From: Boswellia sacra | Taxonomy: Eukaryota; Streptophyta; Magnoliopsida; Sapindales; Burseraceae | DNA: 64,000 nucleotides | Direction: 5' to 3' | Assembly (NCBI GenBank): GCA_013180625.2 | Contig: SNVD02011208.1 | Span: forward strand, 360,501 to 424,500 | Part shown: piece by piece, positions 46,908 to 58,004 of the stretch | Layout: each line of letters opens with the position of its first letter | How positions within the stretch are numbered: the first letter of the stretch is position 1 | Notes under the pieces: model-generated | Database searches by the model: none | Seen by the model: only the letters and a program-made list of their open reading frames with translations | What the model was told of the DNA's origin: nothing | Translations under genes and position numbers: made by a program

Positions 46908-47590
46908 ACATTTGACACCATCTATTTGTGTGCTACGGTTTCTAATTTTTTTTTTTTTGTAAAATATACATCCAAAATACATTAAAATTAAAACTATTAC
47001 TTTTAGAATCATTAACAAACCTATGTCCTTTATTTAAATATCAAAATTTATAATTCACGTGATTCCTTTTTTAAATTAGTTTGAAATCAATTATAATTAA
47101 GTTGGTTTGCCCAATTTTTTGATATTTTAAAAATATTTGTTGAATAGAATGCGGGTTGTTAAGGGGTATATTTTGTTTCTTGATGTTTAAATTGGAAGAA
47201 CCATTAGAAGAGAGAGGGAGCAAAACTCGTAAAAATTCTCTTCAACTCGCTAATTTTCATTATTTAACGAGCTTTTATTCACTAAGAACAAAGAAAGAAA
47301 GAAACACAGAACTAAAAATTTTATAACGGAGATACCAATTTTTTCAATTACAACTCTAATTAATTGGTAAGAACAATAAATATATGTAATGTGCTATTAC
47401 TAAAAGTAATCTCATCAAATTTTTTTACAATACGAATCATTCTTGATCAAGATTAAGCTTCTTATCCAGTCGAAGACGTATTAATAATAATATAAAGAAA
47501 TTGTACGGTATATTCCTTCATCTCTCGTTTCTCCAATAACTCCCAAAAGGTGGAAAAGTCTTTTTATACATTTATCCATCTCCGATACTC
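46908..47590. other. Intergenic A/T-rich DNA
   Basis: Nothing recognisable apart from A/T-rich stretches. Confidence 0.55.
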
Positions 47591-47674
47591 TGTTGATTCT
47601 CTGTAGGCTATTATTTTGTTCTGAGAGTCATAGGCTCAGTTGATTCTTTGTTTTGTTTTGTTTGTATTTTGTGT

Positions 47675-47708
<34 letters not shown>

Positions 47709-48220
47709 GCGTCTCCAGAGCCAAGCAAAGCGAGCCAAGGTAAGTCAATAGCATTTTAGGCTTAACTTAAAGTGCTCTCTCTCTCCAGACTAGAATAGAG
47801 GCATAGGGAAGAGCGTCTGCGCGGAAGATGATGTGATGGTGATGCGATGTCGTAACTGGAAAGAAAGGTTGGGAGTGAATTGAAGAAGGCAGCTTAAATA
47901 ATAAATGAGCTATTTAAAACAGGGCTTTGCTTCAAAGAAACCATTTCCGCTTGGTCAGCAAAACACACAGGCCAGAGTGTGTCTGTGACTGTTACCTCAG
48001 AGCCAGGGAAAATTAGAAGCAAAAGCAATGGCAATGCAGAACAGAGCGCAGAGCGTAGAATACTATTATTGTTGTGGGTTATTTTGTTTGTTTGTTTGTA
48101 AAAATATTAAAGGCCTTCACTGCCCCACCACCTCTCTCTAAATATATTATGACGCATCTTATACGGCAAATTGATTCGTGGTACTGATGACGTGGCAGCT
48201 CCTCCCTTCTCAGATGTTAT
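47591..48220 (+). other. Possible leader-like or non-coding transcribed region
   Basis: The CT run is followed by GAGCCAAG/GTAAGTC at 47732-47747, an excellent splice donor in a plant-leader-like setting. Some 70 bases further on lies a GC-richer stretch (47800-48060) unlike the surrounding A/T-rich DNA. GATGACGTGGCAGC near 48187-48200 contains an ACGTGGC (ABRE/G-box-like) core. No open frame connects to any of this, so the gene, if any, is a relic or non-coding. Confidence 0.35.
47675..47711 (+). repeat. (CT)n microsatellite
   Basis: About 18 CT units with two interruptions, followed by CGCGTCTCCAGAG. Confidence 0.9.
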
Positions 48221-48667
48221 AGAGATGAATGAGTGAGACCGGAGACAAGTTTTTTTCGTTTGTTTCTTTGTATAATGATGTCATGATAGATACCATCCGT
48301 CTCCAGCTCTCCTTCTACATCGCCAACACTGGTTCTGTTACATTTAGGAGGTACCTATCTCTTTTATATTTTCTGTCTAGGTATTATTATAAATATGCTA
48401 TTTTAATCTACAACAATTCCACTCTTTTAAATAGAAAATCGTTGTCTGGCCAAGTTATTTTCTATATCTCAAAAGAGACGTCTACTTGCACGTACACTTT
48501 TTTTGCCGTTCAAATCTGTCCAAAGCCATTACTCTTGTTTGTTTCCTATAATTGTCATCTCTATGTTAGAGAACATTCCACACAACCAAAGCCAGATACA
48601 AAAAGAATTCATACATTTGGATGAATAATTTAAAGCACAATAAATTAAATTCTGATCTGTATTATAT

Positions 48668-51600
48668 TTAAACAGGTGGTGTATCTTCCATATGGCCATC
48701 AAGCTGACCGTGGTGGCTCAATACTTCCCGGACCCGGGCACTCCGGTATTGAAGACGCTGATGAAGTGTCTCAGACATCTGATTAAAGAATTCAGCATCC
48801 CATCTGTGAATCAACAATGGATCTTCTGCATAACAAATGTATATTGAAGTAACAGCACTTTCCACCACAACCATTGCCAGTCCAACCTGAAGAGAAAATA
48901 TGAGTACAAATAAATATGATTGATCTGCTGCACCCTAAGTCAGGATATGATACGAGTTATGGATGATGTTTGTCTAATTCGTGGCAGCCTATACCATATC
49001 CTGACCGGGCCACTGATTCATAATGGGAGTTAATTCCATTGCGGGTAATCAATGCACTAACTTAGTAGACACCTGTAAATGCCAACATAAAGGGCGCTGT
49101 AAACCCTCCAAAACTTGTATATGAGGAAAAAATACTTCTAATAGGGCACTAACTAGGAAGAGAATAGCTTTATGAACTGTAATTCTGGAACCTCCCTTTA
49201 AAATGGTCAAGAAAAAACAGAAACCTACTGCTTATCCAAGAAACCTAATTGTAAAGAGAGACAAAAGAACAGAGACAAAAAACGAATAACTTAATTACCA
49301 TCCAATTACTTAGAGATTTAAATGAAAGTTACCAGTTACTGACACAACTAGAAAATATTTGCAAAAGAGAAAACTTACCAAGACCATTCCCATCAACATT
49401 GCAGTGGACCCGACCATAACCACTCTGTCTTTTGATTTATTATACGCCCAAACTCCTGAACAAGTTCCAGTGATAAGCCCACCACAAAGCGTGCCCATTA
49501 GGAGAACGGCACCTGAACAGTCATAAGCAACAAGTGCTTCAACCCCAGTTGACTGGAATAACTCCCAGGCATCTCTTGCTGACCGGTTAAAACCTTTGCC
49601 ATAAACAGCAATCTGAAGGGAACAGAGCTTGTAAACAACACTAACTATAAAATTTTTCCAGGTATGAAAAGAAAACATCTTACAGAACTCAAAAATTGAT
49701 GTCTCAAGTTAAATGAACAAGCCATCAAGACATGAAAAGTGAACACAGGTGAACAACGAAATACGTTCAACAGAATTTTAAGGTTGCAGTCAAGGAGACA
49801 GTATTCTCAAGTACAATCCCCAGAAAGCATGCATTATTACATCTGACTAGTACATCAAACACCTTCTCAGATAGCAGAGGTCCAGTATTAAGGTACTGAA
49901 AGACGCAACATTTCAGAAACGAACAGAACGGTAAAAGAAAAAGTCCAAATGTTAAGTTAGAAGTAATCCATTGGGAAGCCAAACAAAATAAATGTCATCC
50001 TAAAACTACCTCAATAAGACAAGAACAAAGATACTGAATTTTTTCTTCTTGATAAGAAAATGTCAAGAAAATTTGTATACATAACTTAAGTTCTCAGAAC
50101 ATTTCACTGGTGGTCCACTGTAAGTCTAAGTATGCATATGTCAGGACAACTCAAAACACATAGATCAGGAGATTCAACAAAATGATATTTTTTCATCAAA
50201 TTTCATGATTGTTCCGAACTTTACTCTTCATAACCTAAAGATTTGACGGTGCCTATCCATAAAGCAACATCCCAACAACTCAGAAGCCTAAGCTAGTCCA
50301 CATTCTCACCACTGCTCCACTCATCTACTTCACATTATCAGTTATTAAACAGGATCTAGGTATTTGATTCTCTAAGAGGCCAGATTGCATTTACTTAACC
50401 AGCTCCCAGTAACAAAAAGTTGTCACTTAGATTATAAAATTTACAGTGTCATTGCCAACTCTTCATGTACCATTTTTCTCTTTAGCCAGCTTGATGAGTT
50501 TATCACACAATGTCTATACCTAAATTCATTGTAATCACCCAGCTGCTCAATCCAAATAAGAAACAACACTGTCTATCACACCTAAGAAGAGGAAGGATAT
50601 TTAAAATTTCATCAAAATGCCAACTTCACTGCCTCAAAGAGAGAAGACAATCCTAAAACGGAAAACCAGAATAAGGATTAAATTTTAGATTAAGAAAAAA
50701 AAAAACCTAGATGAAATAATACAGCGATGAGCCCAGAATATTAATTTTAAGTTAAAGGCAAATAATATGTACCCCCTAAAAAAAGTAAATATAATAGCAA
50801 AAGATTTGAAGTTCATAAGTGCACCAAAAAGTTAGGTCCTTGACGTTCTAATTCTTGTACCATCACAAAAAGATAAGGTCTTAACAAATACATTTGCAAT
50901 GAAATCTTGTGAACAGCTTATCATTGATAAAATATATGAGAAAGACTACTGACAGACAGCAAAGTAGAAAAACAAAATGAATCAATGTTGTAAAAGAAAA
51001 AGTACCTGGACATAAGCATACTTGTTGAAAAATCGAACAAGAGTCTCCACCAGATGGAACAGAAAATCAACACAGCAAAGCAAACATTCATTGTTGCCAA
51101 TCTTCGAGCGAACTCCCCTGATCTAAGATATTTTTTAAAATTTACTAAGTGAAACATATTACTGAAAACAATAAAGAAAAAAATGTAATGTCGAAACTAA
51201 TAAATGAACCAATCAGGGAAAAGAATATGTTGGTAGTGCTCATACCTCCCACCTCAAAGTCCGAATAGCAGCTGTGAAGAGTGACCCATAGCAAATGCTG
51301 CCCAAAGATGTTGTCACAGCATACCTTAGAGACTTCATCAATGAGTTTTGCGGCATTGATCCTGATTCTTGACCATTATGAATAAGAACAAGAAACACCA
51401 TCCCAGACACTATCACATGCACAGTATTACAGAGGACTGCACCTGTCCAAAATAAGCTTACAGAGAGAACCTGCAATAAAAGTGGCAGCACGATAAGTGT
51501 CAGTACTCATTATAAGACATGTTTAACACTTTTTACTACAATGAGAATTGCAGTAACAACAAAAAAGATAAATAGCATAACTTGCCAGCTCACCACAAGA

Positions 51601-53094
51601 AGCCACCAGCGTCCACCATCACCCATGCTTGAAGCCACGACACCAGCTGCCCCAAAAGACCATATTGCCATCCATAAAAGCATGACTAGCATGAATGCAT
51701 ATGCTATTCTCATAACTTCAGGGAGACCCCACACCATCTTCACTGCTTTTTGCAGAACCAGCATTGTAAATGGAAGTCTATGGAATAATAATTGTAATCA
51801 GAGAAGACTTCAAAGGATCTGGTAATTCCATTTCTGATATAACCACTTCTAACTGTATTAAGAATGTACATTAGACACATATATCATCGTACAGATTATT
51901 CATGCACTATAATTTTTACCAGCATTAAGACTAATGGATAGAGATTCAACCCAATATTCAACAAAAAACAGTGAATTTGAATATAGTTCCAAGAAAGCGC
52001 TATGGTGTACCTTCAATAGCAAGGTTGCCAATGATAGAAATTAGAGAGCCCGAAATAATTATAATAAGATATAACGAGATCTCTATATGCTCTTATGGAG
52101 AAAGAAAATAGCATATTATGTTTCACTTTGAACAAGCAATTGCTAGAGTTTCCAGTCATCTTCTTTTTTAATTTTTTGGACTAAGTATCGAAATGATTCA
52201 AAGATCATTTGGATCATGAAAGTGCCATATTGTCACACTTTGAAAATTCTAACGTTTTAATGGACTCAAAAGTCTAAACTGAGGAACAAATTGCACTTCA
52301 ACAACTAAATTGTTAAACTGAAACTCCAAATATCACGCTTTTCTTACTCATACCTGTCTATAACTGATATAACATACAGGAACTGTAACGCAGCAGCAAT
52401 TCCAAATGCAACACCCCAGAAAAACTGATCACACCAAAAACACAGGACACTGATGACAGCAAGGTAAGTTGTCAAAATGTGCACCGACACCGTCATCATC
52501 TGATTAGCACGAGAACCAAGCAACAACAACCAAATCCAACCAAGGGCTGTCCCGACCCCACCGGCAACGGCATACATTGGCCAATAACTCTCTGTCAATC
52601 CTGGTTTGTTCTCCCATACTGCTTCAGTGTATTTATCAATATTTAGCCTATCTGATTTCTTAAACCTATTGAGCCCAAGCACTGTGAGAACAAATCCTAA
52701 ACCGATCAAATGAATCACAAACATCCCTAGCCAGAAAACATCGCGCCAATGACGTGACTCAGAAGCCAAAGTTTGACTAATATCCGCACTCCGTCTACTC
52801 CTCCCAACAGTCTAAAATCCAATCACAAGAATAAAAAAAAAAAAAAAAAAAAAGTAAACAATCATGAATTTATACAATTAAATTTTTTTAAAAAAATTAT
52901 CGGAAAAATTTCGTTGACTCCACGAGGTTCGGTGAAGTAAATTCTCAAAGAAAAAATGAAATGAAATCGAAGTGAAAGATGGAAAATCAAGGCGTTTGTT
53001 AAAAGTAATTGAGTGATGAGGAAAGTAGTACCTGATCAACGGTGGTGATGGAAGCGGAATCGGAGGTGGAGGAGAGGGAAGGTGAGGCGTTCAT
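48668..53094 (-). CDS. Choline-transporter-like (CTL/PNS1) membrane protein
   Basis: Seven exons (in + coordinates, read from right to left): 53032-53094, 52354-52811, 51594-51777, 51246-51470, 51006-51122, 49379-49612 and 48668-48886. They join in frame to 499 residues, normal for the short plant CTL proteins. A Ser/Thr-rich amino end (MNASPSLSSTSDSAS) precedes HWRDVFWLGMFVIHLIGLGF, the first membrane segment. About ten hydrophobic helices follow, with the family landmarks VDFLFHLVETLVRFFNKYAY, IAVYGKGFNRSARDAWELF, and DRWDAEFFNQM-like wording (IHRWDAEFFNQM) near the end. CTL proteins move choline or related lipids across membranes, and plant members act in trafficking and cell-plate or sieve-plate formation. 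The precise substrate here is unknown. All introns have GT-AG borders. Confidence 0.92.
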
Positions 53095-53267
53095 GGTGAA
53101 GATCAAATTAATGTCAACAGCATTGTTGGTAATGGAGGTTAAATTGGGGAATCTGTCAACGGCTAACAAAGAAACATAACTAAAAAAACGTGGAGATTGG
53201 GATGAGATGGGAGGGAGACAAGTCAATGAAATGGAGAGTCTAAAGTTCGACAATAAGTTGATTGATT

Positions 53268-53276
53268 AAATATATA
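53268..53276 (-). promoter_or_regulatory. Candidate TATA box of the CTL gene
   Basis: Minus-strand CTTATATATTTAA lies about 175 bases upstream of the start codon. Confidence 0.4.
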
Positions 53277-53299
53277 AGCAGGAAATTGGAGGGAGGGTA

Positions 53300-55300
53300 A
53301 ACTCAACGGCTACGGCGTGAGAATGAGGAATCAATTTGGAATTTTCAAGGAGGTGCGTTCAAGTCTTTTGATTTGCCAATCTCTTCCGCAACTGTTCAGA
53401 ACTCAGAAGGGAAATTTTTCTTGGACTGTTGGAGCCACTCGCCCTGGACCCGCGAGTGTAATTTTTTTAATTTCTATTTTTTAATTATTTTTTTTCCACG
53501 AATTTAATGTGTTTTTCACAAGATATGTTCAGGTTTAAAATGATTTTTTTTTTTTTTGTTTCTTGACGTTTTAGAATAGGACATCGGTTATGAAGGATCA
53601 CGGAAGATCGACCAAACCAGACCAACGACTAATTGTAAGTTTTTTGGGAAAATTTGCATATTTTGAGTTTGTGATAAAGAGTTATATAATTTGGGATCCT
53701 CAAAAGACTTGCCAGTGAGGACCAGGTGGTAATTATATAAATACATCTTTAAATAAGGGTAATTTTACAAGTGTATTAAATAATGATGTCTCTTGATACG
53801 GTTTGGATTACCGCTAAATAAAGAGTTATGCTAGTAGGTGACCACCGCTTAATAGACCTTGGCAAGAGCACCTGGAGGCGGCTTGATTGTCATTAGCCCC
53901 TCCTCCTATCACGAGTCACGAAGATTATACCATCAATCGAGGACCTTCTACATGAGGTTCGATTCAAGTTTCTTGGCCTTTAAGTAGAAGTGCAATATCA
54001 AATCTTATTTCAAATAAAATTTTATTACTGACATGAAAAATGATCATACAAAACATATCATTTATAATTAGATTTGAGATGATTTGTTAAAAGAATATCA
54101 CATTTAAAAAACTCATGAATACTTTAATATAAATTAACTATATATTAACTGTTAACATATTTAAAATTATATCAAATTAAATGAGATTTTATTTTATTTT
54201 TTGAATGGGATCTTGTTTCAACATTAAAATAAACTAATCACCAGGATTCGTTCTAGATGTTTGTGATCTCACACAAGTGCACGATATGCTATTAATAGTA
54301 AAAGGGTTGTTTGATCATGTTTTCCGCGAATTTCAAACAATTAAGTTCATATTTTTCACGAAATCAACAATAATGTTATCTCTTTAAACAACTTCAACTC
54401 CAGGTCACGATCCGATTAAAACAAAGCTGTAACCACCACTTGGCACTGTCAGGCACTCAACCGTGCATAGTTTGTCCTTCAAATTTTTAATTAAAATTCT
54501 TTTAACATTCCATCAACAGCCTTAATGATTGCATGTTGTGAAAGGCTAATAAAGTTTGCGCAAATATGCAGCGCATGCGCATAAACTCACCACTCATTCA
54601 TGGCCTTCCCCGTCTACTTAGCGCGTGTATCAAACGCGATGGGGGTGTGAGTGAAGAGGTTGAAAATTGGTGATTGGATGTTATAATACTTATTTTTATA
54701 TTTTAATTTATAATAAAATCACAAGTGGAATAAATAAAAAAGAAAGTTAATAGAAAAAGCCGGCTGGGGCCGATCCACATTTGATCGGGTTAATTAATAA
54801 TGGAATGGCGTGGCTTTGTTCAGTTGTTTGTGAGTTGGTTTGCTCGCTTTATGACTTGTAAGTTTATCCAGAAATGAGATACATATCCTCTTCGTTGTTG
54901 TTTTTACATTGAATTACACCACTGCACGCTTAGTGGAAAGTTGGTTAGATAGATTTGAGGCAAGGGAAGACAAAACAACCTTGAATGGGATCAAGTTGTT
55001 GTTTGAATCACAGCTTGCCACGTCGGTAATGATTTAAATTAAGAGCTCTACCACACTAAACTTTTGTAATTGTATCGAATCCCCCAAAATTATTATATAT
55101 TATTATTTAAAATAAAATCAGATAATAATAAGTTTTTAAGGCCACGTTCGAATCGAAGCCAGGACTAGGAGAGTATTGGACAAGATTTGGAAACTAATTA
55201 TCCAGTCTCTTATTTGGAGTATTTTAAGTGACTACTCATGGTCCCAATATTATCAAATCTTTGAGACAAGAAGTCCATGGTTCATAAGCTTGGACTATTA
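53300..55300. other. Intergenic DNA, no supported gene
   Basis: No long frame, RNA gene or transposon end is visible. A poly-T run lies near 53545. Confidence 0.55.
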
Positions 55301-56190
55301 TATAAGAATAAATACTAAATAAATAATAATTTATTATTTTTTGTTAAACAATAAAAAATAATAATTACATATTAATTTTTCTTTTTATTTTAATTAATAA
55401 TTATTAGAAAAATGATATAATCTCGAAATAACTAATAATATATATTTTACGATAAAATTATAAGTAGTAACAATAAAAAATTGTATATATTAATAATAAT
55501 TATTATACTACTTAATTTATAATATTAGTAAAATTAATATAATAAAATATTATATGATTAGGCAAAAATTAATATAATAATATATAAATCTTTAATGAAT
55601 AATGATATCAAATTATTATAATATTATTGAATATAATATAATAATAATCAAAATAAAAATTATTGATATAATAATAAACTAATTATAAAATGTAGTCTAA
55701 TAAAAATAAAATATTATTAAGAAAACATAAACATAATAGTATAAAATATAAAAATTCTTATAACATACAATATAATATAGAAATAATTACTAATTTTTTA
55801 ATAAATTACAATATTTAATTATATTTAATCTACAATAATATTGATCATTGATTATAAAAATATGTAATAATAATATAAAAATAACCCAAAATATAAATTT
55901 TAAATTAAATTTAAAAGTTATATTAATAATTAATTCCTAATATAAAAATATTTTATATTACTATTTTTTAAAAAAATAAACAAGTATTTAAATTTTTTAA
56001 TCTAAAATTAAATTAATTTTCATTCAAATTAAACTTGAATAAAATTAATTTAGTTTATATTTAAAAATTGATTTATTAATATTTTATTATATTTTAATTA
56101 CTAATATAGTCTAATCTTAGAGTACACTGAATATAAGATAATATTATATATAATTTAGTCAATCTTATTCAATCTTAATCATAATTTCAA
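55300..56190. repeat. Extreme A/T tract
   Basis: Nearly 900 bases are almost only A and T, made of ATAATAAT, TTATTA and TATAAT words with scattered C or G. It has no coding and no clear period. It may be a decayed AT-rich MITE interior or a matrix-attachment-like region. Confidence 0.6.
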
Positions 56191-57152
56191 TTTTAGTGGA
56201 ATCCAACTCAGTTCAATTCAGACTCCCAAATGGGTCTAAGTGTGTTAGGCCCAACTTTGTTCTTTGGGAGAAGAAGGGGTTTCACATCATCCATGTTAGC
56301 GTGAGCACTTTTACTCGACCTGATCGGTTTACCAAACCCGAATCGGGTTTATTCGAGTACTTCAGTAAAAAAAACCCGACTTCGGGTATTAAAAGGTGAA
56401 CCCAACAAACATCGGGTATTGATTGGATATTTTGTATAGAACCCAAACCTGAACCCAATCATTTGTTTTGAAGCATCATTATATACATGTGTCATTACCT
56501 AATGGACACATGCTAATATTATAGACCTTTGCACACAAAAACAAGGGTATAAATATGACTTTCCTCATAACCCTAGCCCTACTTTGATATTTTCGTTCAA
56601 TCCTCGTTCTCCCTCCTCTCTCACTTGGCGGCTGGACCACCATCCTCACCAATTTGCCTTCTTTCTCATCACCATCAAGTATCATCTCTCTCACCTCACC
56701 ACATTCCTTACAACAAGCACTTACCTAAATATCAATTTGTCATTCTATTTATTGGGTTTTTGAAATTTCGATTAGAAATTTATGTACATTTATATGAATT
56801 TATTTTTATCATTTTTGTTGTCAATTTGTCATTCTAATTTGCAATATAACTACAAATAATAAAAAAAAAATTCCAGAGATAACTTATTCTAGACTTTTAG
56901 AGATATAATAGTACCTAAATATTTGTAAAATTTTAATTATAAAAAGAAAAATAAAAATAATTATAATTATAATTTGAGTTCAAATTGCCTTATTAGGATA
57001 AAGCCCAACCCGATCTTATCCGATGAGACCTGACCTGAGTAAGTTCGGGTAGCATCAGGTCTAACATGTTTTCTACCCGAGTTGTCGGGTTTCTCGAGTC
57101 GGGTCGGGTCAGGTCATTGGAGTAGGTCTCAAAGTTCAAACAGCAAGCTTAC

Positions 57153-57327
57153 TTCCAATGCTGCCACATAGCCACTTCACTGCCTGGAAGCCTTCATTAT
57201 CAAGTGAGACAGCACTTAGGCTTTTGCGTATAGCATCCTCAGTAACCTGATCAAATTCATACTTTGACTTGAACAAGAAGTATTCGCTGCACTCATAAGC
57301 TGAAAGATTATGTGAAGTTGCCACTTT
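57153..57327 (-). pseudogene. Captured exon of unidentified gene inside the hAT-type element
   Basis: A block between a CTGCAG acceptor and a GTAAGC donor on the minus strand is fully open. It reads VATSHNLSAYECSEYFLFKS, then YEFDQVTEDAIRKSLSAV and GFQAVKWLCGSIG. It has the composition of a conserved cytosolic protein. I cannot name the family. It lies downstream of the NPR1-like piece in the same orientation, so the two could be spliced together. Confidence 0.5.
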
Positions 57328-57366
57328 CTGCAGCAGGGTATAGCAAGTCAATCAATTATAACCAAT

Positions 57367-57660
57367 AGAGCATTAGCTTCATCTAAGGTTATATCAGACT
57401 TCGATAACAGAAGTTCAACAAGTTCAACATCATCTGAGTCTAATGCCTTGTGTATCCTCCTGATTCTCTTTTCACGTAATGGGTCCAACACAAACTTATC
57501 ATTTTCATCATCAAGAAGAGACTTGGGGCAGATCTTCCTAATGTCCTCGGCAACTTCATTGGGAAGTTCTTTCTCAATGCAGATATCATCAAGATTTGAC
57601 AGTGCTACCCTATCAACACATTGAGCAACAAGTTGACTTGATTGGAGTTGGAGCTAGAGG
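57367..57660 (-). pseudogene. Captured NPR1-family fragment inside the hAT-type element
   Basis: The minus strand reads SSQLVAQCVDRVALSNLDDI, then IEKELPNEVAEDIRKI, LDPLREKRIRRIHKALDSDD and VELVELLLSKSDITLDEANAL. This is the linker between the BTB domain and the first ankyrin repeat of NPR1/NPR3/NPR4-type salicylate co-receptors. The match stops inside the first ankyrin repeat, where the family continues HYAAAYC. It is about 95 codons without a stop, from a protein of nearly 600 residues, and cannot function as a receptor. The family identity rests on the LREKRIRRIHKALDSDDVEL block and is fairly secure. Confidence 0.78.
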
Positions 57661-58004
57661 AGGAGTCGTTTTGAGATCAATTTAGGAATTTAGAAATTGG
57701 GGGCATTTCAATTTAGGTTTGAAGAATTTGTTTTCAATTTATATCAGTAATCTGGTGTGGCAAGGTCTATTGTGATGTTAACATTTCAACCAATCATATG
57801 GGGACATGTGGCATAATTGAATTTTTTATAAAATATTTATCGGGTCGGGTTTTGTCGGGTTACAAACAAAAGATCCGATATTAACCCGACATCACGAAAA
57901 CCCGAAAATAACAACCCGATTTCGGGTTATTTTTAAGTATTATCCGATGAAACCCGACTGACCCGATTAAACCAGATTGGGTCGGGTAATATTGCACACC
58001 CCTA

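Larger units (their letters stand above)
56297..58004. mobile_element. hAT-type element carrying NPR1-family gene sequence (Pack-hAT)
   Basis: The left end TAGCGTGAGCACTTTTACTCGACC aligns with the inverted right end TAGGGGTGTGCAATATTACCCGACC. Both sides carry many CGGGT/ACCCG words (Pro/Arg-like CCCGA repeats) typical of this hAT repeat family. The flanks ATCCATGT and CCCATATA (or ACCCATAT if shifted by one) agree only partly, so the duplication is degraded. Inside, the minus strand holds an NPR1-like segment (57367-57660) and a second exon-like block (57153-57327). No transposase is seen. Confidence 0.72.

Noticed and set aside
48229..48624. 131-codon plus-strand frame starting MSETGDK
   Set aside because: Composition is irregular, there is no domain, it sits in the 3' flank of the CTL gene, and there are no matching splice signals.
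38433..57660. Functional link between the TGA gene and the NPR1-like fragment 14 kb away
   Set aside because: TGA and NPR1 proteins interact, but the NPR fragment is inside a transposon and its position here is best explained by chance.
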